DNA of 64,000 nucleotides from Gulosibacter sp. 10 (GCF_900163695.1 NZ_FUIC01000051.1:1-64000); one strand, 5' to 3'; numbered from the stretch's first letter, positions 41,991-50,249 are shown. Program-made: numbers and translations. The notes: generated from the letters alone by a model not told the origin.

Positions 41991-42043
41991 GCGACGAATG
42001 GCCCCGCGGAACCGGATGAGGGTTCCGCCGGGCCATTCGTCCC
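41991..42043. repeat. 53-bp hairpin element, copy 9 (probable terminator)
   Basis: Left arm GCGACGAATGGCC, right arm GGCCATTCGTCCC, with an inner perfect stem GCGGAACC/GGTTCCGC around loop GGATGAG. It is the best-paired copy. It lies 17 bp beyond the E2 stop and would terminate that minus-strand operon. Confidence 0.9.
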
Positions 42044-42060
42044 CGACAGGCAGGCGGTCG

Positions 42061-43512
42061 CTACACCAGCAGCGACATGGGCTCCTCGATGCGGCGCACG
42101 AACGCCGCGAGCCACTGGGCGGCGAGCGCCCCGTCGAGCACGCGGTGATCGGCCGAGAGGGTCACGGTCATGACCTTCGCGACCTCGAGCGCGCCGCCCT
42201 CGCCCACGACCGGCCGGTCGGCGGCCGCGCCGACGGCGAGGATGCCCGACTGCGGCGGGTTGAGGATGGCCGAGAACTCCTCCGTGCCGTACATGCCGAG
42301 GTTCGACACCGAGAACGAACCGCCCTCGAGCTCGTGCTGCTTGAGCCGGCCCTCGCGGCCGCGCCCGGCGAGCTCGCGGATCTCCGCGCTCAGCGCCGAG
42401 AGCGACTTGCGCTGCACGTCCCGCACCACCGGGGTCACGAGCCCGTTCGGCACGGACACGGCGACCGCGATGTCGACGGCCTCGAAGCGGCGCACGGCCG
42501 TGTCGGTCCAGATGGAGTTCGCCTCGGGCACCTCGACGAAGGCGGCGGCTGCCGCCTTCACGACGAGGTCGTTCACCGAGATCTTCACCGGCGAGACCTC
42601 GTTGAGCCGCGCGCGCAGATCCAGCAGCGCGCCGACCCGAAGGTCGGCCTTCAGGTAGAAGTGCGGCACGCTCGACTTGCTCTCGGTGAGCCGCCGGGCG
42701 ATCGCGCGGCGCATGCCGGTGTGCGGGATGTCCTCGTGCGGCCGGTCTGTGCCCGGCGCCGGTGCGCCCGACACGGCGGCCGGCCCCGTGGCGGCCGGCC
42801 CCGCGGCGGCCTGGCCCGTGGGGGCCGGATCCGCAGGGGCGGATTCGGAGGGGGCGGACTCGGTGAGGGCGTGCCCGGCGGCGGGAGCGGCCGGGACGGA
42901 GGCGCTCGCGGGCCCCTCCGCGAGGTGGCGCTCGATATCGCGGCGCACGATGCGGCCGTTCGGGCCGGTGCCGGTCAGCTCGGCGACGTCGACGCCCGCC
43001 TCCTTCGCGAGCTTGCGCGCGAGCGGACTCGAGAAGATGCGCGCGCCGGCGGCAGACGCGGCGGCGGCAGACGCGGCGGCGTCCGTCGCGGCCCCGGCCG
43101 GGGTCGCCGCGCGCTCGGGTGCGGGCGCATCCGCGGGGCGCTCGGGCGCGGGCGCATCCGCCTCGGGCGCCGAGTCGGCGTCCGGTCGGCCCGACCCGTC
43201 CGGTCGGTCCGAACCGTCCGAGCCGTCCGCCCCGACCGGCGCGTGCTCCGCCAGCGCGTCCGCCGTCGACTCGCCCTCCGCGGCGATCACCGCGATGCCG
43301 GTGCCCACGGGGATGGGCGACCCGGCCTCGACCAGGGCGCCGGCGAAGACGCCCTCGTGCTGGGCCTCGTACTCCACGACGGCCTTCTCCGTCTCGATCT
43401 CGGCCAGCGGCCGGCCGACGGCGATCGCGTCGCCCGCCTGCACGAGCCAGGCGACGATCGTCGCATCCTCGCCTCCCGCGGCGAGCTGCGGCATCCGGAT
43501 GAGCTCCGACAT
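42061..43512 (-). CDS. 2-oxoacid dehydrogenase complex E2 (dihydrolipoyl acyltransferase)
   Basis: 483-aa E2. The lipoyl domain has the lipoylated Lys43 in EIETEKAVVEYEA. An Ala/Pro/Asp-rich linker follows. The E3/E1-binding domain (SSPLARKLAKEAGVDVAELTGTGPNGRIVRRDIE) is near 150. A second linker precedes the catalytic domain with DHRVLDGA near 455. It transfers the acyl group made by E1 to CoA. Its start shares one base with the E1 stop. No E3 gene is in this operon, so lipoamide dehydrogenase must come from elsewhere. The substrate may be pyruvate, acetoin or a branched 2-oxoacid. Confidence 0.92.
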   Translation of the reverse strand: MSELIRMPQLAAGGEDATIVAWLVQAGDAIAVGRPLAEIETEKAVVEYEAQHEGVFAGALVEAGSPIPVGTGIAVIAAEGESTADALAEHAPVGADGSDGSDRPDGSGRPDADSAPEADAPAPERPADAPAPERAATPAGAATDAAASAAAASAAGARIFSSPLARKLAKEAGVDVAELTGTGPNGRIVRRDIERHLAEGPASASVPAAPAAGHALTESAPSESAPADPAPTGQAAAGPAATGPAAVSGAPAPGTDRPHEDIPHTGMRRAIARRLTESKSSVPHFYLKADLRVGALLDLRARLNEVSPVKISVNDLVVKAAAAAFVEVPEANSIWTDTAVRRFEAVDIAVAVSVPNGLVTPVVRDVQRKSLSALSAEIRELAGRGREGRLKQHELEGGSFSVSNLGMYGTEEFSAILNPPQSGILAVGAAADRPVVGEGGALEVAKVMTVTLSADHRVLDGALAAQWLAAFVRRIEEPMSLLV

Positions 43513-45698
43513 CAGTTCCCTCCCCAGGCCTGGCGCACGCGCTCGAGCCCCGCGACGACCTCTTCGGTGCCGGCGATCGCGGCGCGCTCGAGCACCTTCG
43601 AGATCGACGGCGAGGCCTCGCCGCCGGTGACCCGCTCGATCGGCTGATCGAGGTAGTCGAAGTAGCGGCGCTGGATCTCGTCGGCGAGCCACGCGCCGTA
43701 GGACGTGCCGCGCGCGCCCTGCTCGACGATCAGCACGTTGCCGGTCTTGCGGATCGACTCGCCGATGGTGTCCCAGTCGAGGGAGGCGCGGTCGAGCCAG
43801 CGCAGGTCGACGACCTCGGCGTCCACGCCCGTCCGCTCCACGGCCTCGAGGGAGCGGTCGACCATCGACAGGTACGTGAGGACGGTGGCTTCCGAGCCCT
43901 CGCGGCGCACCGCGGCGCTGCCGGGCGGGATGACGTAGTCGAGCCCGCCCGCGGGCACGCTGTCCTTCTTGCCGTAGAGGTCCACGTGCTCGATCACGAG
44001 CACCGGGTCGTTCAGCGCGAGCGCCGCGTTCATGAGGCCCACGTAGTCGGCCGCCGTGGAGGCGGCGACGATGCGCCAGCCCGGGTGCGCGGCGTAGATG
44101 CCGGCCGGGTCCATGAGGTGCTGCGAGCCGTAGCCCGAGCCCATCGCGACCTTGGAGCGGAGCACGAGCGGCACGTCGCTCTCGCCGCCGAACATGTGGC
44201 GGATCTTGCCGGCCTGGTTGAACACCTGATCGGCGGCCACCCACATGAAGTCGGCGTACATGAACTCCACCACTGGGCGGTAGCGCCCGTCGAGCGCGAT
44301 GCCGGTGGCGAGGCCGAAGAAGCCGTTCTCGCTGATGGGGGTGCCGATGACGCGCTCCGCGCCGAACCGGTCCACGAGGCCCTTGGTGGCGCCGTTCGTG
44401 CCGCCGCCGAGGTGCTGGACGTCCTCGCCCATCACGACGATGCGGTCGTCCGCCGCCATCCGCTCGCCCATGACCTCGGCCACGGCGTCGACGAACGCGA
44501 TGTCGCGCCACTCCTGGGCCTCGGCGGGCTCGGCCGCGCGCAGCGGCTCGAGCTCCTCGCCCGAGGAGCGGATGCCGACGTCCACGAAGGCGGGGTCGGG
44601 CCAGAGCTCGGGGCGGATGCGGCGGGCGCCGGTCTTCGACTCCGGGTCGGGTTCGACGAGCGCCTCGACGATGCCGCGCATCGCATCCACGGCCTGGGCG
44701 CGGACGGCGGCGACGCCCTCCTCGTCGATGCGGCCGAGCCGCTGCATCTCGTCGGCCACCCGCTGCAGCGGGTCGCGCCGCCGCCATTCCTGCTCCTCGT
44801 CCTTGCTGCGGTAGCCGAACGCGCTGCCGGGGAAGGGGCCGTTCTGGTGGAAGAAGCGGTAGACCTCGGCCTCGATGATCGCGGGGCCCTCGCCCGCGCG
44901 CATCCGCTCGAGCGCCTCCTGGGTCGCGAGGTGCACGGCGAGGGGGTCCATCCCGTCCACCTGCCAGGAGGGGACGGCGAAGCCCTGACCGCGGATCGAG
45001 AACCGGGTGTCTGCGGCGATCTCGGCCGCGTGGGTCGAGACGGCGTACTGGTTGTTCTCGATGAAGTAGGCCACCGGGAGCTTCCACGCCGCCGCGAGGT
45101 TGAAGGATTCGAGCACCGAGCCGATCTGGCTCGAGCCGTCGCCGAAGTAGTTGATCGTGACGCCGTCGGTGCCGGCGCGCCGCTGGGCCCACGCGTTGCC
45201 CGCGGCCATCGGGGCGCCGCCGCCGACGATCGCGTTGGTGCCGAGCGCGCCGGCCTCGAGCCACTGCAGGTGCATCGAGCCGCCGCGGCCGTGCGAGAAG
45301 CCCTGGTCGAGGCCGAGGATCTCGGCGAGGGTGCGCTGCAGCACCTCGCGCAGCTCGGGGCCGACGAGGGCCCCGAGGTCGAGGTCGGGGGCGACGTGGC
45401 CGATGACCTTCGCGAGGAACTGGTGATGGCCGCGATGCGAGCCGCTCACGCCGTCCTCGCTGGTCAGACCCAGGATGGATCCAACCGCGCCGCCCTCCTG
45501 GCCGATGCTCGAGTGCGCCGGGCCGTGGACGAGGCCCTCGCCGGCGAGCTGCAGGACGGCCTCCTCGAACGCGCGGACGAGGTGGAGCCGGCCCAGCATG
45601 TTGGCGAGCAGCTGGGGGTCTGCGGCCTCCCAGTCTTCGGGAGTGGTCTCGAGCCGGACCCAGGGGACTCCGGTCTCGAGCGGGATTCGTGTGGGCAT
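43512..45698 (-). CDS. 2-oxoacid dehydrogenase E1, alpha and beta fused
   Basis: 728-aa thiamine-diphosphate enzyme with E1-alpha (about 1-340) joined to E1-beta (about 395-728). The alpha part has GRGGSMH near residue 138 and the ThDP motif GDGSSQIG...FNLAAAWKLPVAYFIENN near 190. The beta part has VMGEDVQHLGG near 420, GTPISENGFFGLATGIAL near 454 and the transketolase C-terminal domain. Fused E1 of this size occurs in branched-chain and acetoin-type complexes. It is first gene of a two-gene operon, divergent from the VOC gene across a GntR-type operator. Confidence 0.9.
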   Translation of the reverse strand: MPTRIPLETGVPWVRLETTPEDWEAADPQLLANMLGRLHLVRAFEEAVLQLAGEGLVHGPAHSSIGQEGGAVGSILGLTSEDGVSGSHRGHHQFLAKVIGHVAPDLDLGALVGPELREVLQRTLAEILGLDQGFSHGRGGSMHLQWLEAGALGTNAIVGGGAPMAAGNAWAQRRAGTDGVTINYFGDGSSQIGSVLESFNLAAAWKLPVAYFIENNQYAVSTHAAEIAADTRFSIRGQGFAVPSWQVDGMDPLAVHLATQEALERMRAGEGPAIIEAEVYRFFHQNGPFPGSAFGYRSKDEEQEWRRRDPLQRVADEMQRLGRIDEEGVAAVRAQAVDAMRGIVEALVEPDPESKTGARRIRPELWPDPAFVDVGIRSSGEELEPLRAAEPAEAQEWRDIAFVDAVAEVMGERMAADDRIVVMGEDVQHLGGGTNGATKGLVDRFGAERVIGTPISENGFFGLATGIALDGRYRPVVEFMYADFMWVAADQVFNQAGKIRHMFGGESDVPLVLRSKVAMGSGYGSQHLMDPAGIYAAHPGWRIVAASTAADYVGLMNAALALNDPVLVIEHVDLYGKKDSVPAGGLDYVIPPGSAAVRREGSEATVLTYLSMVDRSLEAVERTGVDAEVVDLRWLDRASLDWDTIGESIRKTGNVLIVEQGARGTSYGAWLADEIQRRYFDYLDQPIERVTGGEASPSISKVLERAAIAGTEEVVAGLERVRQAWGGN

Positions 45699-45750
45699 CC
45701 TTGCCTCGCCTTCGTGGTCGATCTTCCCTCGCGGGGTGACTGCTCCGCTT

Positions 45751-45764
45751 GATTGGATACAATC
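45751..45764. promoter_or_regulatory. GntR/FCD-type operator in the E1/VOC divergent region
   Basis: GATTGGATACAATC is a 14-bp palindrome with one mismatched pair, matching the TTG-N4-CAA form of FCD-type GntR sites. It overlaps TACAAT (45758-45763), a likely -10 for the plus-strand VOC gene. The regulator at 46505-47182 is the nearest candidate. Confidence 0.65.
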
Positions 45765-45836
45765 TTAGGCGACATGCGCGCTCCAGAGCAACGACGACGG
45801 CGAGGCGCGCACGAACGAGCAGCGACAGGAGCAGGC

Positions 45837-46358
45837 ATGATCCCAGGCATCCGCGGTACCGACCACTTCGGCATCACCGTTCCCGATATGGCCGAGGCGC
45901 ACGAATTCCTCACCCGCATCCTCGGCGCGGTGCCGATCTACGAGCTCGGCGGGAAATCCGCCGAGGACGACTGGATGGCCGTGCAGCTCGGCGTGCACCC
46001 GCGGACCACGATCACGGACATCCGCTTCTACCGGCTCGGCAACGGCTCGAACATCGAGCTGTTCGCCTACGATTCGGCGGACGGGCAGCGCCCCCAGCCC
46101 CGCAACAGCGACATCGGCGGGCATCACCTCGCCTTCTACGTCGACGACATCGATGCCGCGGTCGCGTGGCTGCGAGGCGAGGGCGTCGAGGTGATGGGGG
46201 AGCCGGTGGCGAGCGCCGAGGCCGCGGCCGGCCAGCGCTGGGTCTACTTCCGGGCCCCGTGGGGGCTGCAGTTCGAGCTCGTGAGCTACCCGGAGGGGAA
46301 GGCCTACGAGGCGGATGCCGACGTGCTGCTCTGGCATCCGGCGCATCCGGCCCGCTGA
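45837..46358 (+). CDS. VOC (glyoxalase/bleomycin-resistance-like) protein
   Basis: 173-aa vicinal-oxygen-chelate protein with two beta-alpha-beta-beta-beta modules: GTDHFGITVPDMAEAHEFL near residue 6 and GGHHLAFYVDDIDAAVAWL near 90. Metal-ligand candidates are the His of DHFG, the Glu of SNIELFAY, His92/93 and the Glu of QFELVSYPEG. It may be a lyase, dioxygenase or epimerase. ATG 45837 is favoured by ACAGGAG upstream; ATG 45774 is closer to the -10 and would add 21 residues. The E1-E2 operon is divergent and a GntR gene follows. Confidence 0.82.
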   Translation: MIPGIRGTDHFGITVPDMAEAHEFLTRILGAVPIYELGGKSAEDDWMAVQLGVHPRTTITDIRFYRLGNGSNIELFAYDSADGQRPQPRNSDIGGHHLAFYVDDIDAAVAWLRGEGVEVMGEPVASAEAAAGQRWVYFRAPWGLQFELVSYPEGKAYEADADVLLWHPAHPAR

Positions 46359-46392
46359 TCCCCGCTGCTCCTCCGCGCACGCCGGGTCGGTG

Positions 46393-46480
46393 TTCGGCTC
46401 GCGGCGCGGTTCGGCTCGCGGCGCTGCCCGGTTCGCGGCACCGCCCGGTTCCCGGCGGCGCCCGGTTCGCGACGGCCCGG
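46393..46480. repeat. Degenerate 17-bp repeats upstream of a GntR gene
   Basis: Five imperfect units of the type TTCGCGGCACCGCCCGG (17, 22, 17, 17 and 15 bp) fill the gap between the VOC and GntR genes, ending 12 bp before the -10 box. Confidence 0.65.
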
Positions 46481-46492
46481 GCGCCGCGCCGC

Positions 46493-46498
46493 TAGATT
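46493..46498 (+). promoter_or_regulatory. -10 box of a probable leaderless transcript (GntR gene)
   Basis: TAGATT, then 6 nt, then GTG 46505, with no ribosome site. Confidence 0.6.
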
Positions 46499-46504
46499 GG
46501 TGCT

Positions 46505-47182
46505 GTGAGCACTTCCATTCCACGAGCGGACCGCGTCGCCCACGGCAGCGCCGGCAGCCACGTCGCCCGGCGGCTGCGCGAGGCGATCCTCGAGGGCGGC
46601 TTCGCCCCGGGCTCGCGGCTGCGGCAGGAGGAGCTGGCGGAGCGCTTCGAGGCGTCCCGGGTGCCGGTGCGCGAGGCGCTCCGGCTGCTCGAGGCCGAGG
46701 GGCTCGTGACCAACGTGCCCAACAAAGGGTCCTGGGTGGCGAGGCTCAACCACGCCGAGTGCGACGAGCTCTACCGCGTGCGCGAGCGGCTCGAGCCGCT
46801 CCTGCTGACGATGAGCATCCCCGGGCTCACGCCCGAGGTCGTCGACGAGCTGCGCCGCCTCGCCGACGCGATGGGCGGGGCGGTCTCGCCCGAGGAGTTC
46901 CTGCGGCTCGACACCGAATTCCACGCGCTCACCTACTCGGGCGCGGGCACGATCTGGCTCGGCGAGCAGGTGCGCCGGCTGTGGAACCGCACCCAGCACT
47001 ACCGGCGGGCGTTCGCCGTCCTCGTGCGCGCGGAGGGCGACGAGGTCGTGGACCACGACCACCAGCTGCTCGTGGCCGCGATCGCCGCGGGCGACGCCGA
47101 GGAGGCGGGCTCGGTGCTCGCGTTCCACATCCGCCGCACGCGCCTGCAGCTCGCCGAGCACCCCGAGATCTTCACGGCCTAG
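46505..47182 (+). CDS. GntR-family regulator (FCD type)
   Basis: 225-aa regulator. The winged helix occupies about residues 15-80 (VARRLREAILEGGFAPGSRL and FEASRVPVREALRLLEAEGLV). The FCD effector domain follows with metal-site residues Asp in LDTEFHALTY near 138 and the histidines in DHDHQLLVAAI and LAFHIRRTR. Such proteins sense organic acids. It probably binds the operator at 45751-45764 and controls the 2-oxoacid dehydrogenase operon and VOC gene; that link is positional. Confidence 0.88.
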   Translation: MSTSIPRADRVAHGSAGSHVARRLREAILEGGFAPGSRLRQEELAERFEASRVPVREALRLLEAEGLVTNVPNKGSWVARLNHAECDELYRVRERLEPLLLTMSIPGLTPEVVDELRRLADAMGGAVSPEEFLRLDTEFHALTYSGAGTIWLGEQVRRLWNRTQHYRRAFAVLVRAEGDEVVDHDHQLLVAAIAAGDAEEAGSVLAFHIRRTRLQLAEHPEIFTA

Positions 47183-47212
47183 CCGTCCCCGGGCGGCGCC
47201 GGCGCCCCGACT

Positions 47213-47265
47213 GGGACGGATAGCCCGCCGGAGCGTCATCGCGCCTCGACGCGGCTATCCGTCCC
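47213..47265. repeat. 53-bp hairpin element, copy 10
   Basis: Left arm GGGACGGATAGCC, right arm GGCTATCCGTCCC: all 13 positions pair, with a compensatory A-T to G-C change at position 7 relative to other copies. It lies 30 bp after the GntR stop, in a 254-bp gap that otherwise holds only low-complexity GC-rich sequence. Confidence 0.9.
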
Positions 47266-47436
47266 GATCCGGGCGGCACGAGGCCGGTCCGTGCAAGGCC
47301 GGTCGGCACGAGACTGGGCGGCACGAAGCTGGGCGGCGCGGCCTCGGGGAAGAAGCCGGGACCGGGGAAGAGGCCGGGCGCGGGGCCGGATGCGGCGCCC
47401 ACGCCCGGCACCCGCACCCGCACCCGCGCGGGCGGC

Positions 47437-48657
47437 TCAGCGCCCGGAGCCCAGCGAGAGCTCCTCCGAGAGGTGGTCGGCGAGGTGCTCCGCGATCGCG
47501 AGGGAGCTGGTCGCGCCGGGGGAGGGCGCGTTGCGCACGAAGATGCTGCGGCCCGAGCGCTGGATGACGAAGTCGTCCACCAGGGTGCCGTCGGAGTTCA
47601 TCGCCTGGGCGCGGACGCCGCGGGTGAGGCGGGTGACCTTCGCATCGGCGAGCTCCGGCACGAACCTCGCCGCGCCGCTGAGGAAGCGCTTCGTCGAGAG
47701 CACGCCGCCGAACTCCTCGAACGCCGAGGCGATGTTCTTGCCCGCGAAGCGCCAGAATCCCGGGTTCGCGGCGACCGCGAGCAGGTCCTTCGGATTGAGC
47801 GACCAGTCGCGGTAGCCCTCGCGCGCGAACGAGAGGAAGGCGTTGGGGCCGATCATCACGTTGCCGTCCACGCGGCGGGTGATGTGCACGCCGAGGAACG
47901 GGTACGCCGGATCCGGCACCGGGTAGACGAGGCCGTTCGTGGCGCCGTTGAAGCGCTCCTCGAGCAGCAGGTACTGGCCGAAGAAAGGCACGATGGCCGG
48001 GTCGCGCTCGGCGCCCGAGGCGCGCGCGATGCGGTCCGACTGCAGCCCGCCGCACACCACCGCGGCGTCGAAGCGATCGCCGCCGCGGTTCGTCTCGACG
48101 ATCACGGTGGCGCCGTCGTCCACGATGCGCTCCACCTCGGTGGACATCCGCAGCTCGCCGCCGTTCGCGGCGAAGTCCCGCGCGAGCGCCGCGGTGACGC
48201 GGCCGTAGTCGATGATGGCGGTCTCGGGGGAGTGGACCGCCGCGAGGCCCTCCACGCGGGGCTCGATCTCGCGCAGCTCGGCCCGGTCGACGAGCCGCAC
48301 GCCCGGCACGCCGTTCGCCTTCGCGCGCCGGTGGATGTCGTCGAGCCGCTCGCGCTCCAGCTCGTCGGTGGCGACGACGACCTTGCCGCAGGCCTCGTAG
48401 GGCACGTCGTTCGCCTCCGCGAACTCCCGGAGCAGGTCGACCCCGCGCCGGGTCAGCCGCGCCTTGAGGCCGCCCGGCTCGTAGTACAGGCCCGCGTGCA
48501 CGACGCCCGAGTTGTGGCCGGTCTGATGGCCCGCGACGCGGTGCTCCTTCTCGAACAGCACGACCCGGGAGTCCGGGAAGCGGCGGTGGAGCTCGCGGGC
48601 GGTTGCGGTGCCGATGATGCCGCCGCCGACGACGGCGATGGAGCGGGGAGCGGGCAT
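47437..48657 (-). CDS. lhgO: L-2-hydroxyglutarate oxidase-like FAD enzyme
   Basis: 406-aa DAO-fold flavoenzyme. The FAD motif VVGGGIIGTATARELHRRFP is at about residues 8-28, and the family signature GHNSGVVHAGLYYEPGGLKARL near 46-67 is characteristic of LhgO. The C-terminal region has LTRGVRAQAM. It oxidises L-2-hydroxyglutarate (or a related 2-hydroxyacid) to the 2-oxoacid with electrons going to quinone or oxygen. It is divergent, 53 bp from a GntR gene that probably regulates it, and convergent with the preceding GntR gene. Confidence 0.88.
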   Translation of the reverse strand: MPAPRSIAVVGGGIIGTATARELHRRFPDSRVVLFEKEHRVAGHQTGHNSGVVHAGLYYEPGGLKARLTRRGVDLLREFAEANDVPYEACGKVVVATDELERERLDDIHRRAKANGVPGVRLVDRAELREIEPRVEGLAAVHSPETAIIDYGRVTAALARDFAANGGELRMSTEVERIVDDGATVIVETNRGGDRFDAAVVCGGLQSDRIARASGAERDPAIVPFFGQYLLLEERFNGATNGLVYPVPDPAYPFLGVHITRRVDGNVMIGPNAFLSFAREGYRDWSLNPKDLLAVAANPGFWRFAGKNIASAFEEFGGVLSTKRFLSGAARFVPELADAKVTRLTRGVRAQAMNSDGTLVDDFVIQRSGRSIFVRNAPSPGATSSLAIAEHLADHLSEELSLGSGR

Positions 48658-48698
48658 GGTGCGGTTCCTGTTCTACGAATGCTCTGCGAGGGATGGGG

Positions 48699-48704
48699 GA
48701 TACT
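48699..48704 (+). promoter_or_regulatory. -10 box of a probable leaderless transcript (second GntR gene)
   Basis: GATACT, 6 nt, ATG 48711. It sits in the 53-bp gap shared with lhgO, whose own -10 may be TAGAAC at 48670-48675 on the minus strand. Confidence 0.5.
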
Positions 48705-48710
48705 GGCGGG

Positions 48711-49421
48711 ATGGAATCGATCTCTCGTCCGCCGAGCCTGAGCGAGCTCGCGACCGAGCGGCTCCGCCGCGCGATCATGACCGGACAGCTCGAGGTCGGG
48801 GAGCGCTACTCGGCCACCGAGCTCGGGGAGGAGATCGGGGTGTCGCGGACGCCGATCCGCGAGGCGGCGCAGGAGCTCGCGCGGATCGGGATGGTCGAGG
48901 TCGAGCGCAACCGGGGCATCCGCATCCTGCCCACGAGCATCGATTCGCTGCTCGAGGGATTCGAGGTGCGGCTCATGCTTGAGGTGCCGCTCGCGCGCCG
49001 TGCGGCGATGGTGCGGTCGGAGGCCGACATCGAGCGGCTGCGGGAGTGCTACGAGCGGTTCCGCGAGGCCGCCGAGGCGGAGGACGCGGACGCGACCCTG
49101 CGCGTGGACCGCGACCTCCACACGCTGCTGCTGCGGATCGCGGGCAACGCCCGCGCCTCGCGGCTGTTGCACGACCAGCGCAGCATGGTGCTCCGCACGG
49201 GCGTCGGCACGGTGCCGCGCAGCCGCACGGCGCGCGAGTGCTACGAGGACCACGCGGACCTCGTGCGCGCCGTCGTCGACGGCGACGCCGAAGCCGCGGG
49301 CCGGGCCATGAACCGGCACATCCTCAACACCGCCGACCTGCTCATCCGGCAGGAGACCGCCGAGGACGGCGAATTCGCCCGCGAGGGGGCGATCCGCCGG
49401 CTCGATTGGCTGCGCGAGTAG
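48711..49421 (+). CDS. GntR-family regulator (FCD type)
   Basis: 236-aa regulator. DNA-binding part: LATERLRRAIMTGQLEVGERY and LGEEIGVSRTPIREAAQELARIGMVEV. FCD domain: RVDRDLHTLLLRIAGN near residue 132, EDHADLVRAVVDGD near 180, and AMNRHILNTADLL near 202 supplying Asp and His ligands. Divergent from lhgO, so it likely controls 2-hydroxyacid oxidation. Convergent with an SDR gene; a strong hairpin separates them. Confidence 0.88.
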   Translation: MESISRPPSLSELATERLRRAIMTGQLEVGERYSATELGEEIGVSRTPIREAAQELARIGMVEVERNRGIRILPTSIDSLLEGFEVRLMLEVPLARRAAMVRSEADIERLRECYERFREAAEAEDADATLRVDRDLHTLLLRIAGNARASRLLHDQRSMVLRTGVGTVPRSRTARECYEDHADLVRAVVDGDAEAAGRAMNRHILNTADLLIRQETAEDGEFAREGAIRRLDWLRE

Positions 49422-49457
49422 CACGGGGCGCCTCCAGCTTCGGTCATGGATTCGGTG

Positions 49458-49501
49458 CGCCCACTCTCGCACGTGTTGCATGCAACGTGCAAGAGTGGGC
49501 G
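49458..49501. terminator. Bidirectional terminator-like hairpin with GTTGCATGCAAC core
   Basis: CGCCCACTCT (49458-49467) pairs with AGAGTGGGCG (49492-49501), and the middle contains the perfect 12-bp palindrome GTTGCATGCAAC (49475-49486). It lies between convergent GntR and SDR genes, so termination is the simplest role. Confidence 0.75.
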
Positions 49502-49508
49502 ACCGAGA

Positions 49509-50249
49509 TCAGCCCGCCATGTAGAGGCCGCCGTTCACATCCAGCTGCGCGCCGGAGACGAAGGCGGCGTGATCCGAGAGCAGGAAGGCGACGGCGGTCG
49601 CCACCTCCTCGGGGCGGCCGTTGCGGCGCAGCGCGGTCTGCTGCTCCCACGTCTCGCCCTGCTGCGAGATCGCGGTCTCGGTCATCCGGGTGGCGATGAT
49701 GCCGGGCGCCACGCAGTTCGCGCGGATGCCGCGATGGCCGAGCTCGAGCGCGAGGCTCCGGGTGAAGGCGACGACCGCGCCCTTGGTCGCCGCGTAGTGC
49801 GCGTGCCGCGCCGAGCCGCGCTCGCCGGCGATGGAGGCGAAGTTCACGATCGAGGCGCGATCGTTGAGCACCGGGAGGAGCGCGCGGGTGAGGGAGAACA
49901 CCGCGTCCAGGTTGATCGTCATGGTGCGGCGCCACTGCGCCTCGGTCATGTCGGCGAAGGCCACCTCCTCGTAGATGCCGGCGGCCGGGGCGAGGCCGTC
50001 GACGCCGCCGAGGGCCCGCGCCGCCTCGACGAGGGCGTCGACGACGCCGGCATCGGCGATGTCGCCGGCCACGGCGCGGATGCGCTCGGGCGCCGCGAGG
50101 TCCGCGGCGAGCGCCTCGAGCCCGGCCGCGTCGAGGTCGTGGAGGACGAGGCTCGCGCCGTCCGCCACGAGCATCCGCGCGAGGGCGGAGCCGATGCCGC
50201 CGGCCGCGCCGGTGATGACGATGGTCTTGTCGCTGAAGTCGTAGGTCAT
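49509..50249 (-). CDS. Short-chain dehydrogenase/reductase
   Basis: 246-aa SDR. Cofactor motif TGAAGGIG is near residue 14, NFASIAG carries the catalytic Ser region near 135, the active-site YxxxK is YAATKGA near 152, and the C-terminal DVNGGLYMAG is typical. The HD pair in VLHDLD after beta-2 favours NAD(H). It starts 13 nt after the next SDR gene with GGAAG upstream, so the two form an operon. Substrate is unknown. Confidence 0.85.
   Translation of the reverse strand: MTYDFSDKTIVITGAAGGIGSALARMLVADGASLVLHDLDAAGLEALAADLAAPERIRAVAGDIADAGVVDALVEAARALGGVDGLAPAAGIYEEVAFADMTEAQWRRTMTINLDAVFSLTRALLPVLNDRASIVNFASIAGERGSARHAHYAATKGAVVAFTRSLALELGHRGIRANCVAPGIIATRMTETAISQQGETWEQQTALRRNGRPEEVATAVAFLLSDHAAFVSGAQLDVNGGLYMAG

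Noticed and set aside
40684-42036. ATG 42036 as the start of the AAA ATPase
   Set aside because: The extra N-terminal stretch would be encoded across hairpin copy 9 and an AT-rich promoter-like region and lacks homology-like sequence; GTG 41865 has a ribosome site.
23991-47265. The 53-bp elements as tRNA-like genes or as one CRISPR
   Set aside because: No cloverleaf or acceptor stem, and copies are scattered over 23 kb with unrelated interiors and no cas genes.
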